Notes: generated from the sequence alone by a model not told the origin. DNA of 64,000 bases from Rubrobacter xylanophilus DSM 9941 (GCF_000014185.1 NC_008148.1:496001-560000); one strand, 5' to 3'. Shown: positions 8,667 to 17,492, counted from the stretch's first letter. Made by a program: numbers and translations.

Positions 8667-10091
8667 TTACAGCCACGATGGGCGCGTTGGGGGAGGCGGA
8701 GCGGGGGCTTCCTTCCCCTCCCCGTCTGCCGGGGTTGGTCTCTGGGAGTCCGGGTAGAGCGGGTACTTCTGCATCAGGGCGCGGCTACGCTCGAGCAGCG
8801 CCTTATGCTCTGCCTCGAAGTTGTCGCTCAGGGCTCCCGCGATGATCCCGGCGATCTCGCGCATGTCCTCCTCGAGGAGGCCGCGCGTGGTGAGCGCCGG
8901 GGTGCCTATCCTGAGGCCGGAGGGGTTCATCGGCGGTCGCGGGTCGAACGGTATGGTGTTGCGGTTGACCGTGATGCCGACCTTCTCCAGCCGGTCTTCG
9001 GCCGTCTTCCCGTCGAGGCCGGTCGAGGTGAGGTCCACCAGCACCAGGTGCACGTCGGTGCCGCCCGAGACCACCTCTATGCCGTTTTGCATGAGCGCCT
9101 CGGCGAGCGCTTTTGCGTTGGCGACCGTCTGCCGCTGGCGGGCGCGGAAGCCTTCGGTGTGGGCTATCCGCAGGGCGACGGCCTTGGCGGCGATGACGTG
9201 CATGAGCGGCCCGCCCTGCTGTCCGGGGAAGACGGCGCTGTCTATCTTTTTGGCGTGCTCCTCCCGGCAGAGGATCATGCCGCTTCGGGGACCGGCGAGG
9301 GTCTTGTGAACCGTGGTGGTCACCACGTCTGCGTACTCGACGGGGTTGGGGTGGATGCCCGCCGCGACGAGCCCTGCAAAGTGGGCCATGTCCACCATGA
9401 GCTTGGCGCCCACCGAGTCGGCGATCTCGCGGAAGGCGGCGAAGTCCAGCTGGCGCGGGTAGGCCGACCAGCCGGCGACGATGAGCTTTGGCCTGTGCTC
9501 GTTTGCCAGGCGCTCGACCTCCTCCATGTCCACGAGGCTGTCCTCGCGCCTGACGTGGTAGGGGACGGGGTTGTAGAGCCTGCCGGAGACGTTGAGCTTC
9601 ATCCCGTGCGAGAGGTGCCCCCCGTGGTCGAGCGCCAGCCCCAGGAAGGTGTCGCCGGGCTCGAGCAGCGCCATGTAGGCGGCGTTGTTTGCCTGCGCGC
9701 CGGAGTGGGGCTGGACGTTGACGTGCTCGGCCCCGAAGAGCTCCTTCGCCCGGTCTATGGCGAGCTGCTCGGCGACGTCCACCTCGTGGCAGCCGCCGTA
9801 ATAGCGCCTGCCCGGATAGCCTTCGGCGTACTTGTTGGTCAGCACGGAGCCCACCGCCTCCAGCACCGCCTGGGGCACGAAGTTCTCAGAGGCGATCATC
9901 TCCAAGGTGTTGCGCTGGCGCTCGAGCTCCCGCTCCAGCACCTCCTGGATCTCGGGGTCCACCTCCGCAAGCGGCGCCGTCATGTACCCGCCGGGGAGCC
10001 CGAAGGATGCTCCCCCCGCGGAGGCTCGCCGGTTCGCCGCTGCCCCCCCTCTGTCCCCCAACGCGGGCGAGACGCGGTGGTCGTTCCTCAT
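8667..10091 (-). CDS. glyA: serine hydroxymethyltransferase
   Basis: PLP enzyme interconverting serine + THF with glycine + 5,10-methylene-THF. All family hallmarks are visible: [32 protein letters not shown], and the PLP lysine in [19 protein letters not shown]. The 474 aa are longer than the usual 410-430 because of a 36-residue N-terminal addition and a proline-rich tail (PAPPPPTRP). I keep the upstream ATG at 10091 since AGGAGGG precedes it; the conserved protein begins at ATG 9983, which has no clear ribosome site. Divergent from the GcvT-like gene with 172 bases between them, and biochemically matched to it: glycine and one-carbon units from the amine oxidases can leave as serine. Confidence 0.93.
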   Translation of the reverse strand: MRNDHRVSPALGDRGGAAANRRASAGGASFGLPGGYMTAPLAEVDPEIQEVLERELERQRNTLEMIASENFVPQAVLEAVGSVLTNKYAEGYPGRRYYGGCHEVDVAEQLAIDRAKELFGAEHVNVQPHSGAQANNAAYMALLEPGDTFLGLALDHGGHLSHGMKLNVSGRLYNPVPYHVRREDSLVDMEEVERLANEHRPKLIVAGWSAYPRQLDFAAFREIADSVGAKLMVDMAHFAGLVAAGIHPNPVEYADVVTTTVHKTLAGPRSGMILCREEHAKKIDSAVFPGQQGGPLMHVIAAKAVALRIAHTEGFRARQRQTVANAKALAEALMQNGIEVVSGGTDVHLVLVDLTSTGLDGKTAEDRLEKVGITVNRNTIPFDPRPPMNPSGLRIGTPALTTRGLLEEDMREIAGIIAGALSDNFEAEHKALLERSRALMQKYPLYPDSQRPTPADGEGKEAPAPPPPTRPSWL

Positions 10092-10109
10092 GAACCCTCC
10101 TCTCCGATC

Positions 10110-10174
10110 TTGACAACACAGTAGCAGGCTCTTACATTACATCCTCACAACAGCGTTGCTGATTTTGCAACAGA
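10110..10174 (+). promoter_or_regulatory. promoter with downstream operator for the GcvT-like/sarcosine oxidase operon
   Basis: TTGACA (10110-10115), 17-base spacer, TACATT (10133-10138), then a 29-base operator (10146-10174) containing CACAAC followed by the inverted repeat GTTGC-N7-GCAAC (10155-10171). It matches the operator at 3325-3353 in 23 of 29 bases and sits at the same distance from the -35 (36 against 35 bases). The opposite strand also shows TTGACC with CAAAAT 17 bases later overlapping the operator, a possible glyA promoter, so one protein bound here could control both directions. Confidence 0.7.
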
Positions 10175-10264
10175 TGGGTATCGGGGTCAAGGACATGGGG
10201 AGGGCGGGGTTGTGGGGGGGCTTTGTGGTGTTGAGAGCGGGATCCGTGGCCGAAGGAGGAGCGT

Positions 10265-11587
10265 ATGGGTGAGAGAAGGACGCCGCTTTACGACTTTCAC
10301 CTGCGAGCGGGGCGGGGGATGGTGCGGGGCGGCGGGGGGTACCTGTTCCCCAGCTCCTACACCTCTCCGGTGGAGGAGCACCTCAACGTGCGGCGCAACG
10401 TGGGCCTGCAGGATCTCTCGAGCATGGGGCAGATAGACGTGAAGGGCCCTGGGGCCGAGAGGCTGCTGCGGCGGCTTCTGGTGAACGAGGTTTTGGACAT
10501 GCAGCCGGGGCAGCTCAGGTACTCCACGATGTGCAACGAGGCGGGCGGCGTTGTGGACGACGTGACCGTCTACAAGTTCTCTGATGAGCACTTCATGGTG
10601 GTTGCCAGCAGCGCTCCGCGCCTCAAGAGCTACCGGTGGATCAGGGAGCATGCGGAGGGCTCGAGCGCCTATGTGACCGACATGACGGCGGGCATAGCGC
10701 TGCTTGCGGTGCAGGGGCCGCTCTCCCGCCCGCTGCTTGAGGGGGTGGTTGAGGGGGCGGAGCTTGAGCGGATGCGCTTTTTCCGGTTTGCTGCCTGCAG
10801 GGTTGGGGAGGTGGAGGTGATCGTCTCGCGCTCTGGGTACACCGGGGAGCTTGGCTACGAGGTGTATGTGCCGGCTGACCAGGCGCGGGAGGTCTGGGAC
10901 TTTCTGCTGGAGCGGGGGAAGGAGTTTGAGCTCAAGCCCTATGGGGTTGAGGCGATGCAGTCGCTCAGGATCGAGAAGGCGCTGCCGCTCTATGGCCCCG
11001 ACATAAGCGAGGAGCACACCCCCTTTCATGTGGGCCTTGAGCGGTGGATACGCTTTGAGAAGCCGGACTTTATCGGGCGGGAGGCGCTGCTTGGGGTGCA
11101 GCGGCGGGGCATAGAGCGGCGCTGGGTTGGGCTTGTGCTGGAGAGCGAGGTGCCGGCCTCAAACGGGGATGCCATCTACAGCATCGCCGATGTGGCCAGC
11201 TACCGGGAGGTCATAGAGACGGGGGCGGAGGCTGGGCATTACGAGGAGGCGCTGCTGCCCGGGGAGCGCAAGGTGGGGGAGGTGACCTCCAGCGCCTGGG
11301 GCCCCTCGGTGGGCAAGATGCTCGCCCTGGGGTACGTGCACACGGCGCACGCCTGGCCTGGGAGCAACCTGATCGTGGACATAGGAGGAGGGCGCCCCGT
11401 GCCGGCGCGGGTGGAGCGCACCCCCTTCTTCGACCCGGAGAACGCCAGGGTGCGCAGCGCGCCGCTTGAGGACGGGCGGCGCCTCGGGCAAAAAGGAGGG
11501 GCGGCTTTGCACGAGGCGGAGACCCAGAAGAACATACCCCTCAGGCACACCACCACCGTTGCTGACGGCGGGGGCCAGAGGCCATGA
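10265..11587 (+). CDS. GcvT-family aminomethyltransferase-like protein
   Basis: Folate-binding protein of the GcvT/YgfZ/sarcosine dehydrogenase C-terminal family, 440 aa. Recognisable segments: VRRNVGLQDLSSMGQIDVKG (N-terminal T-protein motif), SRSGYTGELGYEVYVPA and ALGYVHTAHA. Such proteins move the one-carbon unit of glycine, sarcosine or dimethylglycine onto tetrahydrofolate. The C-terminal 40 residues are unlike the family. Strong GGAGGA ribosome site, promoter and operator at 10110-10174. The stop overlaps the start of the sarcosine-oxidase-like gene (ATGA). No GcvH or GcvP is adjacent, which favours a role with the amine oxidase over the glycine cleavage system. Codon use has more T-ending codons (CTT, TTT, GTT) than flanking genes. 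Confidence 0.8.
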   Translation: MGERRTPLYDFHLRAGRGMVRGGGGYLFPSSYTSPVEEHLNVRRNVGLQDLSSMGQIDVKGPGAERLLRRLLVNEVLDMQPGQLRYSTMCNEAGGVVDDVTVYKFSDEHFMVVASSAPRLKSYRWIREHAEGSSAYVTDMTAGIALLAVQGPLSRPLLEGVVEGAELERMRFFRFAACRVGEVEVIVSRSGYTGELGYEVYVPADQAREVWDFLLERGKEFELKPYGVEAMQSLRIEKALPLYGPDISEEHTPFHVGLERWIRFEKPDFIGREALLGVQRRGIERRWVGLVLESEVPASNGDAIYSIADVASYREVIETGAEAGHYEEALLPGERKVGEVTSSAWGPSVGKMLALGYVHTAHAWPGSNLIVDIGGGRPVPARVERTPFFDPENARVRSAPLEDGRRLGQKGGAALHEAETQKNIPLRHTTTVADGGGQRP

Positions 11588-12915
11588 CGACCACGATGAG
11601 GGGCGCAGGAGGCTACTACTACTACGGCGGGCGCTACGACGCGATCGTGGTTGGGGTAGGGGCGATGGGCAGCGCTGCGCTCTACCACCTGGCGAGGAGG
11701 GGCAAGCGAGTCTTGGGGCTAGAGCGCTTTGGCATCCCGCACGCCATGGGCTCCTCCCACGGGCACACCCGCATCATCCGGCTCGCCTACTACGAGCACC
11801 CCTCCTATGTGGTGCTGCTGCGGCGCGCCTACGAGCTGTGGCGGGAGCTGGAGCGGGAGGCGGGCGAGCAGCTGCTCCACATCACCGGCTCCATAGACGC
11901 CGGTCCCGAGGACTCCTGGGTCTTTCGGGGCTCCTGGGAGTCGGCCAGGATGCACGAGCTGCCCCACGAAGTGCTCACCGGCTCCGAGCTGCACAGGCGC
12001 TACCCCGCCTACAGGCTGCCCAAAGACCACCTCGCCCTCCTGCAGCCGGAGGGGGGCTTTCTGAAGCCCGAGCGGTGCATAGTGGCCCATGTGATGGCCG
12101 CGCAGGCGCGGGGGGCCGAAGTGCACGCCCACGAGAAAGTCCTCGAGTGGGGGCCATCAGAAGGAGGCGGAGGGGTAAGGGTGCGCACCGAGCGGGGCAC
12201 CTACGAGGCGGAGAAGCTCATTTTGAGCGCCGGGGCGTGGATGGGGGAGCTTGCCCCGGAGGCTTTGGGCGGGGTTGCGGTGGCCGAGCGGCAGGTTTTG
12301 GCGTGGCTGCAGCCGCAGAAACCCGAGCTCTTCAGGCCGCAGAACTTTCCGGTATTCAACCTGCTGGTGGAGGAGGGGCGCTTCTACGGCTTTCCGGTCT
12401 TTGGGGTACCTGGCTTCAAGTTTGGCAAGTACCACCACCTGCTCGAAGAGCTCGGCGAGCCCGACAGGCTCGACCGGCAGGTGCACTGGCGGGACGAGCA
12501 GATGCTCAGGGAGTTTGCCGAGCGCTACTTTCCAGAGGGCTGCGGGCCCACGATGGACCTGCAGGTGTGCATGTTCACCAACACGCAGGACAACCACTTC
12601 ATCATCGACCTCTACCCTGGGCTCGAGCAGGTGGTGATCGCCTCGCCCTGCTCTGGGCACGGGTTCAAGTTTGCCAGCGTGGTAGGGGAGATACTTGCCG
12701 ACCTTGCCGACTCTGGGGCCAGCCGCCACGACATCTCCCTCTTCAGGGTGGGGCGCTTCGCCCCTCAGCGGGGGTTTCTCTCCGCACGGGCCTCGTCGAG
12801 GCCGCCCGCCGGTACCGCCGCCCGTCTCGAGCGGCGTACGGTAGAGGCCGTGGCCGGGAAAAACGGCCGGCTCCATCGCTTCCCGGAGGCGGGCGAGATA
12901 AGCGCGCCGTGGTAG
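11584..12915 (+). CDS. monomeric sarcosine oxidase / N-methyl amino acid oxidase-like flavoprotein
   Basis: FAD oxidase resembling monomeric sarcosine oxidase and N-methyltryptophan oxidase, which demethylate N-methyl amino acids with O2, giving formaldehyde and H2O2. Rossmann motif YDAIVVGVGAMGSAALYHLA near residue 20; the Cys of QVCMFTNTQDNHFIID aligns with the cysteine that binds FAD covalently in the family; SGHGFKFASVVGEILADL follows. An unusual YYYY run precedes the FAD motif. The family normally ends shortly after HDISLFRVGRF (about 12755); here some 50 GC-rich residues unlike the family follow, so the native stop seems to have been lost at a junction. Coupled to the GcvT-like gene, which can trap the one-carbon product. 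Confidence 0.85.
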   Translation: MTTTMRGAGGYYYYGGRYDAIVVGVGAMGSAALYHLARRGKRVLGLERFGIPHAMGSSHGHTRIIRLAYYEHPSYVVLLRRAYELWRELEREAGEQLLHITGSIDAGPEDSWVFRGSWESARMHELPHEVLTGSELHRRYPAYRLPKDHLALLQPEGGFLKPERCIVAHVMAAQARGAEVHAHEKVLEWGPSEGGGGVRVRTERGTYEAEKLILSAGAWMGELAPEALGGVAVAERQVLAWLQPQKPELFRPQNFPVFNLLVEEGRFYGFPVFGVPGFKFGKYHHLLEELGEPDRLDRQVHWRDEQMLREFAERYFPEGCGPTMDLQVCMFTNTQDNHFIIDLYPGLEQVVIASPCSGHGFKFASVVGEILADLADSGASRHDISLFRVGRFAPQRGFLSARASSRPPAGTAARLERRTVEAVAGKNGRLHRFPEAGEISAPW

Positions 12916-13279
12916 AGGGAGGCTTGTGCCGCCAGCGGCCCGGCGGCGCCCCTTGACTCAGGTCGTGAACGGCAGCGCGAGGCGGGAGGGGTGGGCGGCG
13001 TCGCGGTAGATCTTTTGGGTGACGGGCCGGCCCACGGGGAGGTGGAAGGCGTCCGGCGGCAACAGAGCGTTGTGCGCGTCGTTCTTGGGCAGGTACACGG
13101 CGCCTCCGAGCTCCCGCAGCCGGGCGTATGCCGGGTACGGGTCGACCAGAACCTCATCTGCGAAGAGGTCGAGGTCGGAGGCTACAGGCGTTGCGACGGT
13201 CGTGGCTTTACTCCCTGGCGTACACATACACGGACGGGCAACTGCGGCGGACGACGCACCCTCAGGCGGCCACGGCTTT
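12916..13279 (-). pseudogene. gene-poor stretch with a cytochrome P450 N-terminal remnant
   Basis: Between the flavoprotein and the monooxygenase there is no intact gene. A short minus-strand reading frame (13227 to 12958, 89 codons) contains SDLDLFADEVLVDPYPAYAR and RELGGAVYLPKND (about 13182-13078), which is the conserved start of an actinobacterial cytochrome P450. After that point the sequence no longer resembles a P450, and no I-helix or haem Cys motif is found, so about 90% of the gene is gone. I read it as a decayed fragment next to a recombination junction. Too short to say which P450 family it came from. Confidence 0.5.
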
Positions 13280-15361
13280 TCACCCCCTTGCCCCTGGTGG
13301 GCGCCGGCTCGAGGCGGGCATGGCCCCGAAGCCGCCGAACCGCCCGGCTCCTGCGAACCCGGCGCCGCTCTCCGAACCTACGCGACCGACCATGGCGCTC
13401 CTTTCTTCGTTGCTAGGCCGGCCGTGCCGGCCCGCCCCGAGCATGAAGCGCGCGAAGAACGCGGCCAGCCCTTCGTGGGCGTCCAGCGGCAGCACCTGCG
13501 CCACGTACTGGTCCGGGCGCACCACCACCAGGCATCCCCGCTCGCGGTCGATGCCGCGCAGCTCGAAGATGTCCTCGCCCCCTTTCAGGTCGGGGCAGAA
13601 CATCTTCTCGTAGTCCACCAGCCCGTAGCGGCCCTTGCGCGGGAGCAGGAAGGGGGGCATCTTCTCCAGCGCCAGCTCCCGGTGGCCCTGCTGGAAGACG
13701 GCCCGCACGTCGATCACGGAGTCTATGTCCGCGCCTTTGGGGGTGTGGCGGAGCACCGGCGATTCCGGCGACCCCGCGAGAAAGCGGCACAGCCTCTGGA
13801 TGGCCGAGGAGGGGTCTGCGGGGTCCTCGCGGTCGGCGAAGGCGAAGACGCGCCAGCGGCCGTCGGCCTTCACGGCGTGCCCCAGCTGCACCGGCTTTGC
13901 GTCGGAGAGCCGGATCACGGGCGCCGAGTGGAAGCGCGTGCCGACGACGAAGCCCCTGGCGAGATCCTGGTGGACGGGCTCCGCGGTGATGAGGGAGGGG
14001 CCATAGCGGGTGGCGACGCCGGCGGTGAAGCGGCCCTGCTTCACGAAGTACTCCTGGAACTCCTTCGGGTCTATGCCCTCGTCGTCGTCGCCCGTGGCCT
14101 TGGGCGGCGCGCTGATCATCCTGGCGAACTCGCGGTCGAAGTCGATCAGCTCCTGAGCCACCGCCCGGCGCTCCGCCGAGTAGGTGTAGAGGAGCTCGGG
14201 TTTGCTCCTGCCGAGGAGCACGGAGGCCAGCTTCCAGCCGAGGTTGAAGGCGTCGGCCATGGAGACGTTCATCACCTGCCCGGCCTTGGGGCTGTGGGTG
14301 TGGCAGGCGTCCCCGGCGATGAAGACGCGGGGGAACCTCTCCCCGGCCTCCTCCTCGGGGACGTCGTCGAAGCGGTCGCACAGCCGCTGCCCGATCTCGT
14401 AGACCGACCACCAGGCGATCTCCTTCACCTCCAGGGTGTAGGGGTGCAGGATGCGCCGCGCCGCCTCCACCAGCTGCCCGGCGGTGACGTCCTCCCTCGA
14501 GAACCGCTCGCCCGGCCTCCCGAGCTCGATGTACAGCCGCACGAGGTAGCCGCCCTCGCGGGGGATGATCAGCAAGTTCCCCCCGCCCGAGGAGTGGATC
14601 ACGGCCTTCATCCGGACGTCCGGGAAGTCGGTGACCGCCAAAACGTCCATGACCCCCCAGAGTTGGTTGGCCGAATCACCCTTCATCGAGAGCCCGAGGA
14701 GCTTCCTGACGGTGCTGTGCGCCCCGTCGCAGCCGACCACGTAGCGGGCCCGCACGGTCTCCGTCTCGCCCGCGTGCTCCGGGTCCGTGCGCTCGAGTGT
14801 GACCTTCACCGGGTGGTCTCTATCCCCAGCCCCGGACCTCCCCTCGCCGACCTCGAGACCCACCAGCCGCCGGGAGTAGTTCGGCACGAGCCGGGTGGGC
14901 GACTTCCGCATCGCGTCCAGGTAGAACTCGTGCACCCGCGCCTGGTTCAGCACCACGTGGGGGAACTCGGAGAGTCCGTCCTCTGTGTCCTGGATCCTCC
15001 CGCTGCGTACGATTCCCCTGCGGTCCGCCGCATCCGGCTCCCAGAAGACCGTCTCGTTGATCCAGCAGGCCTCCTTCAAGACCCGCTCGCTGAAGCCGAA
15101 GGCCTCGAACATCTCCATCGTGCGGCAGGCGATGCCGTCGGCCTGCCCGAGCTCTAGCGGCCCGCCCTTCCGCTCGACGATGCGAACCCTTATCTCGGGG
15201 AAGGCCGCGAGCTGCGTCGCCAGCGTCAGCCCCGCAGGCCCGCACCCGACGATGAGCACGTCGACCGCCTCGGGCAGGACCTCCGGGTCCACGGGCTCGC
15301 CGACGGCCTCGTGGACGAAGGGATCGCCGACCTTAAACCCGTTGAGATGGAACTGCTGCAT
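13280..15361 (-). CDS. FAD-dependent aromatic monooxygenase, phenol 2-monooxygenase/TfdB class
   Basis: Single-component flavin hydroxylase of the phenol 2-monooxygenase/3-hydroxybenzoate 4-monooxygenase class, 693 aa. Domains in order: FAD-binding GCGPAGLTLATQLA (res 40-55), DG motif VVGCDGAHSTVRKLLGL, second FAD motif VFIAGDACHTHSPKAGQVMN, then the C-terminal thioredoxin-like domain ending near VVVRPDQYVAQVLPLDAHEG. These enzymes ortho- or para-hydroxylate phenolic acids using NAD(P)H. RBS GAGGTGATAC before the ATG. The last 45 residues are Gly/Arg/Ser-rich and outside the family, suggesting read-through into former intergenic DNA. Divergent from the LysR gene, a usual layout for aromatic catabolism; no ring-cleavage enzymes are near. 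Confidence 0.85.
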   Translation of the reverse strand: MQQFHLNGFKVGDPFVHEAVGEPVDPEVLPEAVDVLIVGCGPAGLTLATQLAAFPEIRVRIVERKGGPLELGQADGIACRTMEMFEAFGFSERVLKEACWINETVFWEPDAADRRGIVRSGRIQDTEDGLSEFPHVVLNQARVHEFYLDAMRKSPTRLVPNYSRRLVGLEVGEGRSGAGDRDHPVKVTLERTDPEHAGETETVRARYVVGCDGAHSTVRKLLGLSMKGDSANQLWGVMDVLAVTDFPDVRMKAVIHSSGGGNLLIIPREGGYLVRLYIELGRPGERFSREDVTAGQLVEAARRILHPYTLEVKEIAWWSVYEIGQRLCDRFDDVPEEEAGERFPRVFIAGDACHTHSPKAGQVMNVSMADAFNLGWKLASVLLGRSKPELLYTYSAERRAVAQELIDFDREFARMISAPPKATGDDDEGIDPKEFQEYFVKQGRFTAGVATRYGPSLITAEPVHQDLARGFVVGTRFHSAPVIRLSDAKPVQLGHAVKADGRWRVFAFADREDPADPSSAIQRLCRFLAGSPESPVLRHTPKGADIDSVIDVRAVFQQGHRELALEKMPPFLLPRKGRYGLVDYEKMFCPDLKGGEDIFELRGIDRERGCLVVVRPDQYVAQVLPLDAHEGLAAFFARFMLGAGRHGRPSNEERSAMVGRVGSESGAGFAGAGRFGGFGAMPASSRRPPGARG

Positions 15362-15507
15362 GTATCACCTCGGTCATGGCCTGTGTCCTCCGGCCGCGCC
15401 TTCCACGCGGGAGAGCCAGCGCCCCGGAAGGAGAGGGGTATGCTTGTAAAGCGCCGCGTGTCTTCCCGAGCCGACCACTCCTCCTCTCCACACCTCGTTC
15501 CCGCGCC

Positions 15508-15595
15508 TGTGCCGGTTGGCCCAACTCTAAGCCGGAGGGATGTTTGCTGTCCAATGAATTTTTTGCCCGTCAGAAATAACTTCGGGGAATATAAT
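15508..15595. promoter_or_regulatory. divergent promoter region of monooxygenase and LysR regulator
   Basis: Plus strand: a consensus TATAAT at 15590-15595 ends six bases before the GTG of the LysR gene, so its transcript is likely leaderless or nearly so. Minus strand: TAGAGT (15527-15522) preceded by TTGGAC about 19 bases upstream is a candidate monooxygenase promoter. An odd-centred perfect inverted repeat GTTGG-C-CCAAC (15514-15524) overlaps that -10 and is a candidate LysR site, although it is not the classical T-N11-A pattern. Confidence 0.5.
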
Positions 15596-15601
15596 GGGGG
15601 C

Positions 15602-16483
15602 GTGGAGCTCAGCCACATCAGGTACTTCGTGGCGGCGGCCGAGGAGCTGCACTTCGGGAGGGCGGCGAGGAGGCTGCACGTAACCCAGCCGTCGCTGAGC
15701 AAGCGGGTTGCCGGCCTCGAGAGGGAGCTCGGCGTCAGGCTCTTCCACCGCACCCGGCGGGAGGTCCGGCTGACGGAGGCGGGGGAGATATTCCTGGAGG
15801 GGGCGCGGAGGGTGCTGGAGGACGCGCTAAGGGCTGCGGAGGAGGCCAGGAAGGCGGGGCGGGGCGAGCTCGGGAGGCTCGAGATAGGCTTTTTCAGCCC
15901 CGCGATCTACGGCGTCCTCCCGGAGATACTCAAGGAGTACCACGAGCGGTTCCCGGAGGTCAGGGTGACGCTGCACGAGTGGACTAGCTCGGTGCAGCTG
16001 GAGCGCATGAGGGAGGGGAAGATCGAGATCGGCTTCATGCGCGCGCCGGTGGAGGAGGCGGGGTTCGTGACCGAGCACGTCTTTGTGGAGCCGGTGGTCG
16101 CGGCGCTGCCGGAGGGCCACCCGCAGGCGCGCCGGGAGGTGGTCTCCCCGCGGGAGCTGGCCGACGAGCCGTTCATCATGGTCCCGCGCAGCAAGGAGCC
16201 CAACAGCTTCGACCGGTACGTGAGCATCTGCCAGAGGGCGGGCTTCAGCCCGAAGATCACCCAGGAGGTGTTCGAGATCCACGCGATCGTGGGGCTCGTG
16301 GCGACCGGGATGGGGGTGGCCTTCGTCCAGGGCTCGGTGGCGAACCTGAAGCGGCCCGGGGTGGTCTACCGGCCGCTCGACGACCCGGAGGCCCGGATCG
16401 GGACGGCCATCGTGCGGAGGAGCTCCCGGCCCTCGCCCGTGCTGCGCACCTTTCTCGAGACGCTGCAGGCGTTTGTGGCCTAG
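15602..16483 (+). CDS. LysR family transcriptional regulator
   Basis: LysR-type regulator, 293 aa. N-terminal helix-turn-helix: LSHIRYFVAAAEELHFGRAA and LHVTQPSLSKRVAGLE (res 2-45), followed by the effector-binding periplasmic-protein-like domain. The GTG at 15602 gives the standard LysR N-terminus; no Shine-Dalgarno is needed because the TATAAT at 15590 predicts a leaderless mRNA. Divergently placed to the flavin hydroxylase at 13280-15361 and probably activates it in response to an aromatic compound. The stop codon shares the palindrome CTAG with the convergent gene on the other strand. Confidence 0.88.
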   Translation: MELSHIRYFVAAAEELHFGRAARRLHVTQPSLSKRVAGLERELGVRLFHRTRREVRLTEAGEIFLEGARRVLEDALRAAEEARKAGRGELGRLEIGFFSPAIYGVLPEILKEYHERFPEVRVTLHEWTSSVQLERMREGKIEIGFMRAPVEEAGFVTEHVFVEPVVAALPEGHPQARREVVSPRELADEPFIMVPRSKEPNSFDRYVSICQRAGFSPKITQEVFEIHAIVGLVATGMGVAFVQGSVANLKRPGVVYRPLDDPEARIGTAIVRRSSRPSPVLRTFLETLQAFVA

Positions 16484-17082
16484 CCGGCCCCGGCGCTCTG
16501 GGAGAGCGGGAGCCGCACGTACCGCTCTTCGGCTCCTGGCCCCGAGATCTCGAGCCAGAAGCGGGAGGCGCCCGAGGCCACCTCGAAGTTCACCCGGCCC
16601 TCCCTGCTCGCGCCGGGCGGGACGAGCCCGTGCTCGTTGAAGAGCAGGTTTCTCTCCGGCGGCACGAACTGGGAGTTGAACTCCGGGCTGGGGGCGTACT
16701 CCCGTCCCTGCCCGTCCACCAGCCGCACCAGCTCCTCGGTGAGGGTGACGGGCCTCTTCGAGGCGTTTCGCACCTCGAACGACGCGCTGACGAAGCTGCC
16801 CAGCCGCGTCTCCGGGGGGAAGGTGTAGGAGGTCAGCTCCGGGCTGCGCCGGGCCCCGGTGACCGTCCACTCCAGATCGCCGACCCGCACCGGATGGCCC
16901 GCCGCCACCGCCTCCCCGGGGACCCGAGCGGCGCCCGGGGGCGGCTCGGCGGGCTGCGGCGGCCTGTCCGGCCGCAGCCCGGCGAAGGTGGGGTTCCCGA
17001 AAAAGCCCGCGGCCGCGAGCGCCCCGATCACGGCGGCCGCAAAGAGCGCTCCTATCCCGAGCATGCTGGCCAGCTTCGTCAT
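16480..17082 (-). CDS. membrane-anchored DUF4352-like extracytoplasmic protein
   Basis: 200 aa. One N-terminal membrane helix (MLGIGALFAAAVIGALAAAG), a Pro-rich linker, then an immunoglobulin-like beta domain with the features of DUF4352: VRVGDLEWTVTGAR, SFVSASFEVRNASKRPVTL, YAPSPEFNS and GLVPPGASREGRVNFEV. Such domains face outside the membrane; function is not known. ATG at 17082 chosen as the only start that gives a proper signal anchor. Ends convergently with the LysR gene, the two stops overlapping in CTAG. No operon partners. Confidence 0.7.
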   Translation of the reverse strand: MTKLASMLGIGALFAAAVIGALAAAGFFGNPTFAGLRPDRPPQPAEPPPGAARVPGEAVAAGHPVRVGDLEWTVTGARRSPELTSYTFPPETRLGSFVSASFEVRNASKRPVTLTEELVRLVDGQGREYAPSPEFNSQFVPPERNLLFNEHGLVPPGASREGRVNFEVASGASRFWLEISGPGAEERYVRLPLSQSAGAG

Positions 17083-17241
17083 GTCCGACTCTCCCCGCTC
17101 GCCGGAGTGCAGCGGCAGGGTATGTTTACCACGCCGCAGCCGATCCCTAACCGGTCGCTGTTTCTCGCGGCGTGGGGCCGGGTACTGATCCCCTCGAGGA
17201 AACGCGGGCGTGACGGCGTCGCGAAGAGAGGGGTGAGGCCC

Positions 17242-17475
17242 GTGGCACGCTGCGAGGTGTGCGGAAACGACTACGATCTGGCCTTCGAAGTGATCACGGC
17301 CGGCGAGCGGCACGTCTTCGACTGCTTCGAGTGCGCCATCCACGCTCTGGCCCCGGTGTGCGAGCACTGCGGCTGCAGGGTCATCGGGCACGGGGTGCAG
17401 GCGGGGGACGCGCTCTTCTGCTGCGCCCACTGCGCCGGGGCGGAGGGCAGGGAGGGCGTCCGGGACCGCGTCTAG
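17242..17475 (+). CDS. small zinc-ribbon / prokaryotic metallothionein-like protein
   Basis: 77 aa with ten cysteines in metal-binding spacing: CEVCGNDY, CFECAIHALAP, CEHCGCRVIGHG and CCAHC, plus several histidines. The pattern matches a small actinobacterial family annotated as prokaryotic metallothionein or zinc-ribbon protein. GTG start preceded by GAGAGGGG. Likely binds Zn or other soft metals in the cytoplasm. The following glycosyltransferase begins 18 bases downstream, so the two may share a transcript although no common function is evident. Confidence 0.75.
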   Translation: MARCEVCGNDYDLAFEVITAGERHVFDCFECAIHALAPVCEHCGCRVIGHGVQAGDALFCCAHCAGAEGREGVRDRV

Positions 17476-17492
17476 AGGGAGGGGGTTCTCTC

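Noticed and set aside
10092-10264. Glycine riboswitch between glyA and the GcvT-like gene
   Set aside because: Expected because of the gene functions, but no glycine aptamer core was found; the region is explained by promoters and the 29-base operator.
13019-15157. 712-codon plus-strand frame opposite the monooxygenase
   Set aside because: Shadow frame; the opposite strand carries all FAD motifs of a flavin hydroxylase.
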